Of a DNA stretch of 64,000 bases, positions 1 through 10,828 are shown piece by piece. The notes below the pieces were generated by a model that was given only the letters and a program-made list of their open reading frames with translations, was not told the origin of the DNA and ran no database searches. The stretch covers positions 15,805,541 to 15,869,540 of the forward strand of contig NC_091355.1 of assembly GCF_038502225.1 (NCBI RefSeq), read 5' to 3'. The stretch's first letter is position 1; the number at the start of each line of letters is the position of its first letter. The DNA comes from Cherax quadricarinatus (taxonomy: Eukaryota > Arthropoda > Malacostraca > Decapoda > Parastacidae). A program made the position numbers and the translations under genes.

Positions 1-3000
1 TGGTAGATGTGATGGTAGTGTGGGGGTGGTAGATGTGATGGTAGTGTCGGGGTGGTAGATGTGATGGTAGTGTGGGGGTGGTAGATGTGATGGTAGTGTG
101 GGGGTGGTAGATGTGATGGTAGTGTGGGGGTGGTAGATGTGATGGTAGTGTGGGGGTGTTAGATGTGATGGTAGTGTGGGGGTGGTATATGTGATGGTAG
201 TGTGGGGGTGGTAGATGTGATGGTAGTGTGGGGGTGGTAGATGTGATGGTAGTGTGGGGGTGGTAGATGTAATGGTAGTGTGGGGGTGGTAGATGTGATG
301 GTAGTGTGGGGGTGGTAGATGTGATGGTAGTGTGGGGGTGGTAGATGTGATGGTAGTGTGGGGGTGGTAGATGTGATGGTAGTGTGGGGGTGGTAGATGT
401 GATGGTAGTGTGGGGGTGGTAGATGTGATGGTAGTGTGGGGGTGGTAGATGTGATGGTAGTGTGGGGGTGTTAGATGTGATGGTAGTGTGGGGGTGGTAG
501 ATGTGATGGTAGTGTGGGGGTGGTAGATGTGATGGTAGTGTGGGAGTGGTAGATGTGATGGTAGTGTGGGGGTGGTAGATGTGATGGTAGTGTGGGGTGG
601 TTGATGTGATGGTAGTGTGGGGGTGGTAGATGTGATGGTAGTGTGGGGGTGGTAGATGTGATGGTAGTGTGGGGGTGGTAGATGTGATGGTAGTGTGGGG
701 GTGGTAGATGTGATGGTAGTGTGGGGGTGGTAGATGTGATGGTAGTGTGGGGGTGGTAGATGTGATGGTAGTGTGGGGGTGGTAGATGGTAGATGTGAGG
801 GTAGTGTGGGGGTGGTAGATGTGATGGTAGTGTGGGGGTGTTAGATGTGATGGTAGTGTGGGGGTGGTAGATGTGATGGTAGTGTGGGGGTGGTAGATGT
901 GATGGTAGTGTGGGGTGGTAGATGTGATGGTAGTGTGGGGGTGGTAGATGTGATGGTAGTGTGGGGGTGGTAGATGTGATGGTAGTGTGGGGGTGGTAGA
1001 TGTGATGGTAGTGGGGGGGTGGTAGATGTGATGGTAGTGTGGGGGTGGTAGATGTGATGGTAGTGTGGGGGTGGTAGATGTGATGGTAGTGTGGGGGTGG
1101 TAGATGTGATGGTAGTGTGGGGGTGGTAGATGTGATGGTAGTGTGGGGGTGGTAGATGTGATGGTAGTGTGGGGGTGGTAGATGTGATGGTAGTGTGGGG
1201 GTGGTAGATGTGATGGTAGTGTGGGGGTGGTAGATGTGATGGTAGTGTGGGGGTGCTAGATGTGATGGTAGTGTGGGGGTGGTAGATGTGATGGTAGTGT
1301 GGGGGTGGTAGATGTGATGGTAGTGTGGGGGTGGTAGATGTGATGGTAGTGTGGGGGTGGTAGATGTGATGGTAGTGTGGGGGTGGTTGATGTGATGGTA
1401 GTGTGGGGGTGGTAGATGTGATGGTAGTGTGGGGTGGTAGATGTGATGGTAGTGTGGGGTGGTAGATGTGATGGTAGTGTGGGGGTGGTAGATGTGATGG
1501 TAGTGTGGGGGTGGTAGATGTGATGGTAGTGTGGGGGTGGTAGATGTGATGGTAGTGTGGGGGTGGTAGATGTGATGGTAGGGTGGGGGTGGTAGATGTG
1601 ATGGTAGTGTGGGGGTGGTAGATGTGATGGTAGTGTGGGGGTGGTAGATGTGATGGTAGTGTGGGGGTGGTAGATGTGATGGTAGTGTGGGGGTGGTAGA
1701 TGTGATGGTAGTGTGGGGGTGGTAGATGTGATGGTAGTGTGGGGGTGGTAGATGTGATGGTAGTGTGGGGGTGGTAGATGTGATGGTAGTGTGGGGGTGG
1801 TAGATGTGATGGTAGTGTGGGGGTGGTAGATGTGATGGTAGTGTGGGGGTGGTAGATGTGATGGTAGTGTGGGGGTGGTAGATGTGATGGTAGTGTGGGG
1901 GTGGTAGATGTGATGGTAGTGTGGGGGGGGTAGATGTGTTGGTAGTGTGGGGTGGTAGATGTGATGGTAGTGTGGGGGTGGTAGATGTGATGGTAGTGTG
2001 GGGGTGGTAGATGTGATGGTAGTGTGGGGGTGGTAGATGTGATGGAAGTGTGGGGGTGGTAGATGTGATGGTAGTGTGGGGGGGTGGTAGATGTGTTGGT
2101 TGTGTGGGGGTGGTAGATGTGATGGTAGTGTGGGGGTGGTAGATGTGATGGTAGTGTGGGGGTGGTAGATGTGATGGTAGTGTGGGGGTGGTAGATGTGA
2201 TGGTAGTGTGGGGGTGGTAGATGTGATGGTAGTGTGGGGGTGGTAGATGTGATGGTAGTGTGGGGGTGGTAGATGTGATGGTAGTGTGGGGGTGGTAGAT
2301 GTGATGGTAGTGTGGGGGTGGTAGATGTGATGGTAGTGTGCGGGCGGTAGATGTGATGGTAGTGTCGGGGTGGTAGCTGTGATGGTAGTGTGGGGTGGTA
2401 GACGTGATGGTAGTGTGGGGGTGGTAGATGTGATGGTAGTGTGGGGGTGGTAGATGTGATGGTAGTGTGGGGTGGTAGATGTGATGGTAGTGTGGGGGTG
2501 GTAGATGTGATGGTAGTGTGGGGGTGGTAGATGTGATGGTAGTGTGGGGGTGGTAGATGTGATGGTAGTGTGGGGGTGGTAGATGTGATGGTAGTGTGGG
2601 GGTGGTAGATGTGATGGTAGTGTGGGGGTGGTAGATGTGATGGTAGTGTGGGGTGGTAGATGTGATGGTAGTGTGGGGGTGGTAGATGTGATGGTAGTGT
2701 AGGGGTGGTAGATGTGATGGTAGTGTGAGAATGGTAGATGTGATGGTAGTGTGGGGGTGGTATATGTGATGGTAGTGTGGGGGTGGTAGATGTGATGGTA
2801 GTGTGGGGGTGGTAGATGTGATGGTAGTGTGGGGTGGTAGATGTGATGGTAGTGTGGGGGTGGTAGATGTGATGGTAGTGTGGGGGTGGTAGATGTGATG
2901 GTAGTGTGGGGGTGGTAGATGTGATGGTAGTGTGGGGGTGGTAGATGTGATGGTAGTGTGGGGGTGGTAGATGTGATGGTAGTGTGGGGGTGGTAGATGT

Positions 3001-5240
3001 GATGGTAGTGTGGGGGTGGTAGATGTGATGGTAGTGTGGGGGTGGTAGATGTGATGGTAGTGTGGGGGTGGTAGATGTGATGGTAGTGTGGGGTGGTAGA
3101 TATGATGGTAGTGTGGGGGTGGTAGATGTGATGGTAGTGTGAGGATGGTAGATGTGATGGTAGTGTCGGGGTGGTAGATGTGATGGTAGTGTGGGGGTGG
3201 TAGATGTGATGGTAGTGTAGGGGTGGTAGATGTGATGGTAGTGTGGGGGTGGTAGATGTGATGGTAGTGTGGGGGTGGTAGATGTGATGGTAGTGTGGGG
3301 TGGTAGATGTGATGGTAGTGTGGGGGTGGTAAATGTGATGGTAGTGTGGGGGTGGTAGATGTGATGGTAGTGTGGGGGTGGTAGATGTGATGGTAGTGTG
3401 GGGTGGTAGATGTGATGGTAGTGTGGGGGTTTTAGATGTGATGGTAGTGTGGGGGTGGTAGATGTGATGGTAGTGTGGGGGTGGTAGATGTGATGGTAGT
3501 GTAGGGGTGGTAGATGTGATGGTAGTGTGGGGGTGGTAGATGTGATGCTAGTGTGGGGGTGGTAGATGTGATGGTAGTGTGGGGGTGGTAGATGTGATGG
3601 TAGTGTGGGGGTGGTAGATGTGATGGTAGTGTGGGGGTGGTAGATGTGATGGTAGTGTGGGGGTGGTAGATGTGATGGTAGTGTGGGGGTGGTAGATGTG
3701 ATGGTAGTGTGGGGGTGGTAGATGTGATGGTAGTGTGGGGGTGGTAGATGTGATGGTAGTGTGGAGGTGGTAGATGTGATGGTAGTGTGGGGGTGGTAGA
3801 TGTGATGGTAGTGTGGGGGTGGTAGATGTGATGGTAGTGTGGGAGTGGTAGATGTGATGGTAGTGTAGGGGTGGTAGATGTGATGGTAGTGTGGGAGCGG
3901 TAGATGTGATGGTAGTGTAGGGGTGGTAGATGTGATGGTAGTGTGGGAGCGGTAGATGTGATGGTAGTGTAGGGGTGGTAGATGTGATGGTAGTGTGGGG
4001 GTGGTAGATGTGATGGTAGTGTGGGGGATGGTAGATGTGATGGTAGTGTAGATATGATAGTAGTGTGTAGGGTGGTAGATGTGTTGGTTGTGTGGGGGTG
4101 GTAGATGTGATGGTAGTGTGGAGGTGGTAGATGTGATGGTAGTGTGGGGTTGGTAGATGTGATGGTAGTGTGGGGGTGGTAGATGTGATGGTAGTGTGCG
4201 GGTGGTAGATGTGATGGTAGTGTGGGGGTGGTAGATGTGATGGTAGTGTGGGGGTGGTAGATGTGATGGTAGTGTGGGGGTGGCAGATGTGATGGTAGTC
4301 TGGGGGTGGTAGATGTGATGGTAGTGTGGGGGTGGTAGATGTGATGGTAGTGTGGGGGTGGTAGATGTGATGGTAGTGTGGGGGAGGTAGATGTGATGGT
4401 AGTGTGGGGGTGGTAGATGTGATGGTAGTGTGGGGGTGGTAGATGTGATGGTAGTGTGGGGGTGGTAGATGTGATGGTAGTGTGGGGGTGGTAGATGTGC
4501 TGGTAGTGTGGGGGTGGTAGATGTGATGGTAGTGTGGGGGTGGTAGATGTGATGGTAGTGTGGGGGTGTTAGATGTGATGGTAGTGTGGGGGTGGTAGAT
4601 GTGATGGTAGTGTGGGGGTGGTAGATGTGATGGTAGTGTGGGGGTGGTAGATGTGATGGTAGTGTGGGGTGGTAGATGTGATGGTAGTGTGGGGGTGGTA
4701 GATGTGATGGCAGTGTAGGGGTGGTAGATGTGATGGTAGTGTGGGGGTGGTAGATGTGATGGTAGTGTGGGGGTGGTAGATGTGATGGTAGTGTGGGGTG
4801 GTAGATGTGATGGTAGTGTTGGAGTGGTAGATGTGATGGTAGTGTGGGGGTGGTAGATGTGATGGTAGTGTGGGGGTGGTAGATGTGATGGTAGTGTGGG
4901 GGTGGTAGATGTGATGGTAGTGTGGGGGTGGTAGATGTGATGGTAGTGTGGGGGTGGTAGATGTGATGGTAGTGTGGGGGTGGTAGATGTGATGGTAGTG
5001 TAGGGGTGGTAGATGTGATGGTAGTGTGGGGGTGGTAGATGTGATGGTAGTGTAGGGGTGGTAGATGTGATGGTAGTGTGGGGGTGGTAGATGTGAAGGT
5101 AGTGTGGGAGCGGTAGATGTGTGAGTGGTAGTGTGGGTAGTGTGGTAAATGCGATGGTAGTATGGGGGTGGTAGATGTGATGGTAGTGTGGGGGTGGTAG
5201 ATGTGATGGTAGTGTGGGGTGGTAGATGTGATGGTAGAAG
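1..5240. repeat. 26-bp minisatellite, about 200 copies, G-rich strand nearly free of C
   Basis: The unit reads GTAGATGTGATGGTAGTGTG followed by a run of about five G and a T, period 26; it continues beyond the left window edge. Common variants lose one G (25 bp) or carry GTTAGATG, TGTAGG or GAGCGG changes. The top strand has almost no C, so the bottom strand has almost no G and contains no stop in any frame. This yields a 1544-codon open frame on the minus strand (841-5475) that cycles through all three phases of the unit (26 is not a multiple of 3). I regard it as non-coding: it has no conserved unit phase, no unique domain and a composition fixed by the repeat. Confidence 0.95.
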
Positions 5241-5735
5241 TAATGGTAGTGTACGGCAGTAGAGGTGTTGGTAATAGTAATGTTAATGGTGGGGGGTGTT
5301 GATAATGGGAGTAGCGATGGTGGTGATGGTGGTGTTGGGGTGGGAGAGTAATTTGGGTGGTAAAGATGGTTGTGGGGATGGTACGTGTTGGATGGGGTGA
5401 TAGAGTTGTTGATACGGAGCAGTAGTAAATGTGTTCGTAGGGATGATGGTAGAGGTATTGTGGCGGTGGTAGCATAAATGGTGGTGGTGGTAGTAGATAT
5501 TTTGGTGGTCGTCGTAGTAGAGATGATGGTGGGTGTGGTAGAAGTGTTGTTAGTGGTGGGAGTCGTAGATGCGTTAGGGGTGGTAGCAGTGCTGGTGGTA
5601 GTCCAGGTATTGGTAGAGGTATTGATGGTAGTAGTAATAGGGATTATCGGGGTGGTGGTGGAATCATATACGTGTTAGTGGAAGGGAGGGTAGTAGTGTT
5701 GTGATGGTAGAGCTGCTTGTAGTGGGTACTGTGGT
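5241..5735. repeat. Degenerate right flank of the 26-bp array
   Basis: GT- and TGG-rich sequence with recognisable but decayed GGTAGTAGT, GATGGTGGT and GGTAGAGGTATTG words. It looks like an old, mutated edge of the preceding array. The short open frame at 5478-5678 (a poly-Val composition) is a by-product of the GTGGTG composition. No gene is seen. Confidence 0.7.
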
Positions 5736-5882
5736 ATAATTATTATCATGGGGGAGCGCTAAACCCATAGGTATTGTACAGCCCCTGTTGGAGGGGGGTG
5801 GACAGAATGCACTCAGCTCCAGTTCCCTAGATCAAGACTCCCTCACCAGCATCAAGGAACCTCCCTTGAGAGGGGTTACTGT
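5736..5882 (+). mobile_element. Dispersed repeat R1 ('GCGCTAAACCC' family), near-complete copy
   Basis: Runs from ATTATTATCATGGGGGAGCG through CTAAACCCATAGG to ATCAAGACTCCCTCACC and CCTCCCTTGAGAGG. Partial copies with the same landmarks lie near 41335, 54545 (antisense), 58065 and 61535. I see no coding capacity and no clear terminal repeat. It is a short interspersed element or a LINE 3' fragment; class unresolved. Confidence 0.65.
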
Positions 5883-6540
5883 CTTAGAGGTTTTAGACGT
5901 GTTGGTGATTCTAACAGAGGGTGTGGGGTAAGAGGCTTATGACTATATTCATCTTCTACATCTCGTATAAGTAATTAAGCTATTTTTCTGTATATATAAC
6001 TCAATTTCCATAATTTTTCGATTTTTTTGAGAGCGCGGAAAATTGCCCTACAGCCCTCCTTAACACAGAAGACCGGGGATGGTAGATATGCTGTTGGTGG
6101 AAGTAGAGAGTGCGGGGGTGAGAGCCATGTGGATGGTACTAGTCTAGGTATTAGTGGTGTACAGTACACACATACTTTGAGAGATATGCACCTTCATGTT
6201 TATGTACTTGGAGAATAATATGTCTCTGTGCTTAAACCACGAGATACATACATCTAGCAATGTTTATGCTTTTGTATTGTTAGGCTACAAAAGGGCTTGT
6301 ATGCTCTGCTTTCTGTACCGCTTCAGACACCGAACGAATTTTAATGTTTTCATTTACTTGCAGCTCTGGATTTGAGTTCGTAATTAACAGGGTCTTCACG
6401 GGAGGAATGTTTGAAGGAGACACTCCATGTATTCTGAGCCCTTCATTGAGAATATATCTGCTCTTTAATACTTAAATAATTTTAGTAATCAATATTTGAT
6501 TGAAACCTTTGTGAGTGAGAGTGAGAATTTGAGTGTTTAC
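5883..6540. other. Unique AT-rich stretch, no gene seen
   Basis: No open frame here resembles a protein and I recognise no repeat family. Frames of about 60 codons at 5975-6218 overlap on opposite strands and look random. Confidence 0.5.
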
Positions 6541-6809
6541 TCACCTTGCAGGGGTAGAACCATAGCTCCTGGCCCTGCCTTTTTACTGGTGTGCTCACCT
6601 ATTTGCGGTTGCAGGGGTCGACGCTCGGCTCCTGGCCCCGCCTCTTCACTGATCGCTACTAGGTCCTCTCTCTCACTGCTCCATGAGCTTTATCATACCT
6701 CGTCTTAAAGCTATGTATGGTTCCTGCCTCCACTCTCTCACTTTCCAAACTATTCCACTTCCTGACGACTCTGTGACTGAAGAAATACTTCCTAACATCC
6801 CTTAACTCA

Positions 6810-6811
<2 letters not shown>
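6541..6811 (-). pseudogene. 3' end of a non-LTR retrotransposon (LINE), antisense
   Basis: Read on the minus strand, the segment at about 6705-6800 encodes RKYFFSHRVVRKWNSLE then VEAGTIHSFK, the C-terminal signature of jockey/CR1-group LINE ORF2 proteins. It is followed by a 3' UTR with GAGGCGGGGCCAGGAGC and CGACCCCTGCAACC. Only the last 40 or so codons and the 3' UTR remain. A second partial 3' UTR copy lies at 6541-6600. Related copies sit at 14640 (-), 16730 (-), 21700 (+), 31168 (+, tail only) and 44605 (+). The reverse transcriptase domain is missing, so this is a 5'-truncated dead copy. Confidence 0.75.

Positions 6812-6887
<76 letters not shown>
6812..6887. repeat. (GT)n microsatellite at a LINE
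   Basis: About 38 uninterrupted GT dinucleotides. It abuts LINE-derived sequence on both sides: coding 3' end on the left, 3' UTR fragments on the right. Confidence 0.97.
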
Positions 6888-6890
<3 letters not shown>

Positions 6891-7068
6891 ATATTTTTGG
6901 TTGCAGTGGTAGACTCACAGCTTCTGGTTCCGCCTCATCGCTAGTTGCTACTAGGTCCACTCTCTCCCTGCTCGAAGAGGCTTATCGTGTGTGTGTGTGT
7001 GTGTGTGCTACTAGGTCCACTCTCTCCCTGCTCGAAGAGGCTTATCGTGTGTGTGTGTGTGTGTGTGT
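6888..7068 (-). mobile_element. LINE 3' UTR fragments with a 60-bp tandem duplication and (GT)n
   Basis: The antisense LINE 3' UTR (GGTTGCAGTGG...CTACTAGGTCCAC) is followed by a 60-bp block present twice in a row, at 6948-7007 and 7008-7067. Each copy ends in CTTATCGTGTGTGTG and a (GT)10 tract. The two copies differ only at the last bases, so the duplication is recent and carries the microsatellite with it. Confidence 0.8.
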
Positions 7069-7099
7069 AAGACTTTTTATTTCAAGTACTTAATTCACA

Positions 7100-7560
7100 A
7101 TTACACAGTCTCAATAGTTCTATATAATCTCAAAGCAATTGTGACCAGTTGGAGATACACATGTTTCTGCAGATTTGATGCATGTTCTGCTTAATATCCA
7201 GCTCCAGGAGCTTCATTATACTCTGCTTAACACTTAACTGATCCCAACCCTTGATGATGCTCCACTTAACATCTTACTAGATCAATGATTATAATTAAAC
7301 TCAAGCACTGAGACTGATTCGAGAGCAAGATTAGTCTCGATTTAACATTGGAACTGATCCAAGGACATGGTTATACGTGCTTTGACAGTTAATCTGAACC
7401 ACAAGCATGATTAATCTCTATTAAATATTGGAAGTGATCCAAGAACATACTTAAATTCAATATAACAAAAGAATAGATCCAAGAGCATGAATAAGCTATT
7501 TAACACTGGAACTGATCCAGTAACTTGATTAAATACTAAAACATCGCGAGGAACATAAAG
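7100..7560. repeat. Degenerate tandem repeat of about 40 bp
   Basis: Words such as TTTAACATTGGAACTGATCC, AAATATTGGAAGTGATCCAAG and TTTAACACTGGAACTGATCC recur at roughly 40-bp spacing, with decay at both ends. No gene is seen. Confidence 0.55.
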
Positions 7561-7814
7561 AAAACAAAAATAATTTTTAAAAGAATCACGATAATTATTG
7601 GAAGAGAAGGAGGAAGAGAATTAGGAATCTTGTTCTCACCATTTAGTCTAATATATTTCTCTACTGACCTTTCAAATATTTTTTATAGCAGAGAAACGAG
7701 AGAGAAAATCGTGAATGGGTGTGAAGTATCGATAAAAAAAAGCTAAGATAAAGATATCCCTGATTGACAACTGCATTAATGGTTGTAGAAAATTGATAGT
7801 TTGATTAGTAAGAC

Positions 7815-7985
7815 ACTAGAACAACATTTGGGTATTGTTATTCTGGAAACGTTTTGCCAGCCAGTGGTTTCTTCAGTCCATTACGGAGATGAACAGTGGA
7901 AGATAAAGAGGAGGCTGAGGTTATCAATCCCTCAGCCTGGAATCGGTGTGTTCAGTCCTTTAAGCCTGACGGTGTGAACACGTTG
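7815..7985 (-). mobile_element. Dispersed repeat R2 (hammerhead-like family), degenerate copy
   Basis: The plus strand reads CAACATTTGGGTATTG, GGAAACGTTTTGCCAG, CCAGTGGTTTCTTCAGTCC, then ATCAATCCCTCAGCC. On the minus strand this gives CTGAAGA, a short hairpin and AAAACGTTTCC, a decayed version of the CTGATGA / GAAACGT core seen in better copies (10462, 11133). Confidence 0.65.
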
Positions 7986-7989
7986 TTGA

Positions 7990-8290
7990 AGCTTTCTTCT
8001 TAAATAGACTAATAACAGGTTGGACAGATATATGGCTGAGAAGAGGATGGATTCAAGAATGACCTTCCTACCTTGGGCTGCGGTGTTCTTCCATGATGTT
8101 ACCTATTGCTGTATTGGATAGCTATCAAAACTTTTTCTGGCAAGAGATTCAGCAACGATGCTGTTGACTGATCCTTGTGGCTTTCCGCAAGGATCAGTTT
8201 TAGGCCAGTTGTTCATAATTTGCTTTAATAACCTTGATGAAGGAATTACAAGTTATATTGCTATGCAATGGAACATAATATAAGAACTAC
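7990..8290 (+). pseudogene. LINE fragments: C-terminus and part of a reverse transcriptase
   Basis: At about 8010-8060 the plus strand encodes RLDRYMAEKRMDSRMTF, resembling the last residues of a CR1/jockey-group ORF2. At about 8176-8260 it encodes CGFPQGSVLGQLF followed by FNNLDEGITSYIA, matching the conserved reverse-transcriptase block G-V-P-Q-G-S-V-L-G and the following 'INDLDEG' segment. The two pieces are in reverse of their normal order, so they are separate insertions or a rearranged copy. Neither is a complete domain. Confidence 0.65.
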
Positions 8291-8784
8291 ATAGAAATGA
8301 GCTTTGCAGACGTGTAACAAGTTATTCTTGGTTCTACAGGAAGTAGGCGTTTAACTTTCATCTTCATACATAATAAGTTACATAATTAAGCAATAGAACC
8401 TAGTGATCCTGACTTCCCTCTGCGCACGTTGTTACAGGCTGCCATCTAGTGTGTATTTTGCTATTGTTTACCTCGTTTAATATCGCCGTCTCACTTACGT
8501 TCTGTAACAATCACGAACGTAACTACATTCATTCTCTCTAAAATTTTAGAGTATTTTAATATACATCACTTAGTTGGATTTTTAATAGATGCAAAAAAAG
8601 TTGCATTCTACAAAAGTATTCATTGTTTTCACGGATGTTTGTGTAAATAGTTTTAAACAGGGGATTTTTTTAACTCTTGAGTGCGCGTGGAATGTATGAA
8701 TAAACATGTGAAATATTTTACTGCATAGACCATTCAATGAACTTTTAACCCAGTCACTCATCAGATTTTGCTGTTGTTGGGTAA
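8291..8784. other. Unique AT-rich stretch, no gene seen
   Basis: Nothing recognisable on either strand; the open frame at 8582-8791 (-) has no features I can tie to a family. Confidence 0.45.
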
Positions 8785-9095
8785 AGGACACATATGCAGC
8801 TAATGTGATATTTTACTGTAGGAACATTTCCTACAAAATGTTACTACAAAGCTCCTGCCCAGGAACTTTGCTGTCTCTTCTCCAGGAACTTTGCTGTTTC
8901 CTCTCCAGGAGCTTTGTGAAGCCAGTACCAACATTTCAATGACTGGGGTTGTATCTAAAGGTAACACAGTGAGATGAAATAGCAAAAGCACTAGTGTAGG
9001 CCTACTGGCACTGAAGTAGGCCAAATGGCACCGTAGTAGACCAACTGGAGAGCGAAACATCGCAGCAATAAAATGTCACATTTGTTGCTCATCTG
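8785..9095. mobile_element. Dispersed repeat R3 with inverted ends and small internal tandem repeats
   Basis: The left end (AAAGGACACATATGCAGCTAA, TGTGATATTTTACTG) and right end (GAGAGCGAAACATCGC, AATAAAATGTCACATTTGTTG) are inverted versions of the R3 arms seen intact at 11189-11414. Internally there is a partial triplication around CAGGAACTTTGCTGT (8850-8925) and a roughly 22-bp triplet around GTAGGCCTACTGGCAC (8993-9045). These look like two minisatellites starting inside an old R3 copy. Confidence 0.6.
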
Positions 9096-9985
9096 TCTTT
9101 TACCTGTCTTATTACTGGTAAATCTGCCAACACTTTCACACCTTTTTCAATTCCCTATTGTACCTGCGTGTCTAATAGAGATTCGTCACATACTGTACAC
9201 CAACTTTTCCTTAGACCACTGCGACTCAAATGTGTCTCAAAACTGGTCCTACTCTTATGTGTCCCTTCGCTATGTCTCTATGATAATGTGTTTCTACGAC
9301 ACTTTCACTATACCAGCTTCTCCTTACATAAATGGTCTTAAACTACATCGATTCTAACCCACTGTATCTCTCAACATTTATGTAGTCCACGAGTATGTCC
9401 CATGACAGTAGGCCATTTAGTCACTTGTCTTTATTAATCTTTAAAAATAGGTCATTTACTATACCTTGACAACTGGTTATACGCCATTATGTCCCCTACA
9501 TTAGGCCAGGTGCTATCCCTAGAAGACAAGTCATATACTGTCCATTCGCAGTTGGTCATTTCTCATCACTTCATAATAGGTCATGACTATCCCATCACAA
9601 AAGAACATTAACTGCCATTTCACAAAAGGGCATTTACTATCCAGTGAGAAAAAATATATCATTACGTTTACCCACAAAATGTGATTCACAACACTATCAC
9701 TACGCTGAGCTGTTCGTGTATCATCGTGTTCCCGTATACGCACTCAAATGCATAATATTTAGTATTACCTAATCCATGAACACATTAAGACCCACACTGT
9801 TAATTCCTTAACCAATAGTGGTATTCCAGTAAGCACCACACCATTAAGTTCTACACCATTAAGTTCTACATTGTTAAGTCCTACGCCATTATTGATGCCG
9901 TTGCACCAGCAAGCCCAGCACCAATATCTTGGAGTGGTTTAGCCTTCACAACAATCTCTTCATACACTGTTTATTGTTCAGCTTC
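9096..9985. repeat. Degenerate short-period tandem DNA
   Basis: Imperfect recurrences of AGGTCATTTACTAT and GGCCATT words at 30-40-bp spacing (9380-9680) and of ACCATTAAGTTCTACA at about 17 bp (9780-9900). No coding sequence recognised. Confidence 0.45.
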
Positions 9986-9989
9986 ATCT

Positions 9990-10420
9990 TACCCTTCTCT
10001 CTCCCTAGGTCATTCTGTCGGTCTATCTCCCTAGGTCATTCTGTCGGTCTCTCTCCCTAGGTCATTCTGTCGGTCTCTCTCCCTAGGTCATTCTGTCGGT
10101 CTCTCTCCCTAGGTCATTCTGTCGGTCTCTCTCCCTAGGTCATTCTGTCGGTCTCTCTCCCTAGGTCATTCTGTCTGTCTCTCTCTCTTTCCAGGTTATC
10201 ATTCTGGCTGTTTTTTTCCCAGGTTATCATTCTGTATGTTTCTCTTTCCAGGTTATTAGTCTGTCTCTTTCTCAAGGTTATCATTCTGTCTGTCTCCCCG
10301 GGTGACTATTCTGTAACCCCCATGTCTCCATTCTGTCTCCCCATGTCACCATTGTGTCCCACAGGTCACAATTCTGACTCCCCAGGTCATCATTCTGTTT
10401 CCCCAGGTCATTATTGTCTT
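9990..10420. repeat. 26-bp array, left part, decaying to about 20-bp units
   Basis: Seven near-perfect copies of a 26-bp unit built on CTCCCTAGGTCATTCTGTCG run from about 10003 to 10185. They decay into units with CCAGGTTATCATTCTG and CCCCAGGTCATCATTCTG. The same degenerate units resume at 11513-11630, after the inserted element, so the array is split. Confidence 0.85.
10409..10420 (+). repeat. Candidate 12-bp target-site duplication, left copy
   Basis: CATTATTGTCTT here and CATTACTGTCTT at 11513-11524 flank the composite element with one mismatch. Because the host array itself contains CATTCTGTCT words, the match may partly reflect array units and not a true duplication. Confidence 0.45.
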
Positions 10421-10439
10421 GATAAATTAGACACATGTG

Positions 10440-10800
10440 CAACTTTTGGGTATCTTTATTAAGGAGACGTTTCGCCACACAGTGGCTTCATCAGTCCATA
10501 CACAGGAGAAACTTGAAGAACAGGAGGAGAATGAGGTAATCAGTCCCTCAACTTTGAGTCGATGTGGTCAGTCCATCAATCTTGAATAGAATACGGCATA
10601 TGAGCGGAGAAGCAGCTTATAAACCGTAGGCAGGAGAGGTGCAGCAGTCGTAGGTGGTGTCACATTTGTTCAATGTGGAAGTAGGTCGTGCCCAAGGGTT
10701 AGGCAAGCGAAGAATTCCCAAGTATTAAGATCCCAAGAAGTTGCAGTGTCTGACAGGATTGTAGATGAATGGTTCAATGAACCGACACGTTGTTAAATTA
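10440..10800 (+). repeat. Left arm of a 361-bp inverted repeat (R2)
   Basis: Reverse complement of 10829-11189, the same length, with roughly ten mismatches by eye (about 97% identity). The 28-bp spacer 10801-10828 is itself an inverted copy of the element's terminal motif. Fully paired, this would form a 361-bp hairpin. Confidence 0.9.
10462..10497 (-). ncRNA. Hammerhead-ribozyme-like core in R2 (best GUC copy)
   Basis: On the minus strand: CTGATGA (10494-10488), one extra A, a 5-bp hairpin GCCAC-TGT-GTGGC, then GAAAC (10473-10469) and GTC. This is the order of conserved boxes in a hammerhead ribozyme (CUGANGA, stem II, GAAA, stem III, cleavage after NUH). GAAACGTC gives the 4-base palindrome ACGT expected for a very short stem III in a dimeric type I form, and GTC would be the cleavage triplet. 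The caveat is the extra A between CTGATGA and stem II, which classical hammerheads lack. Activity is not shown. Confidence 0.35.
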
Positions 10801-10828
10801 AAAGATACCCAAGAGTTGCACATGAGTC

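Noticed and set aside
841..5475. Giant 1544-codon His/Thr/Pro repeat protein
   Set aside because: The unit is 26 bp, so the frame drifts through all phases; it is open only because the complement of a C-free strand cannot form stops. No unique domain or start context.
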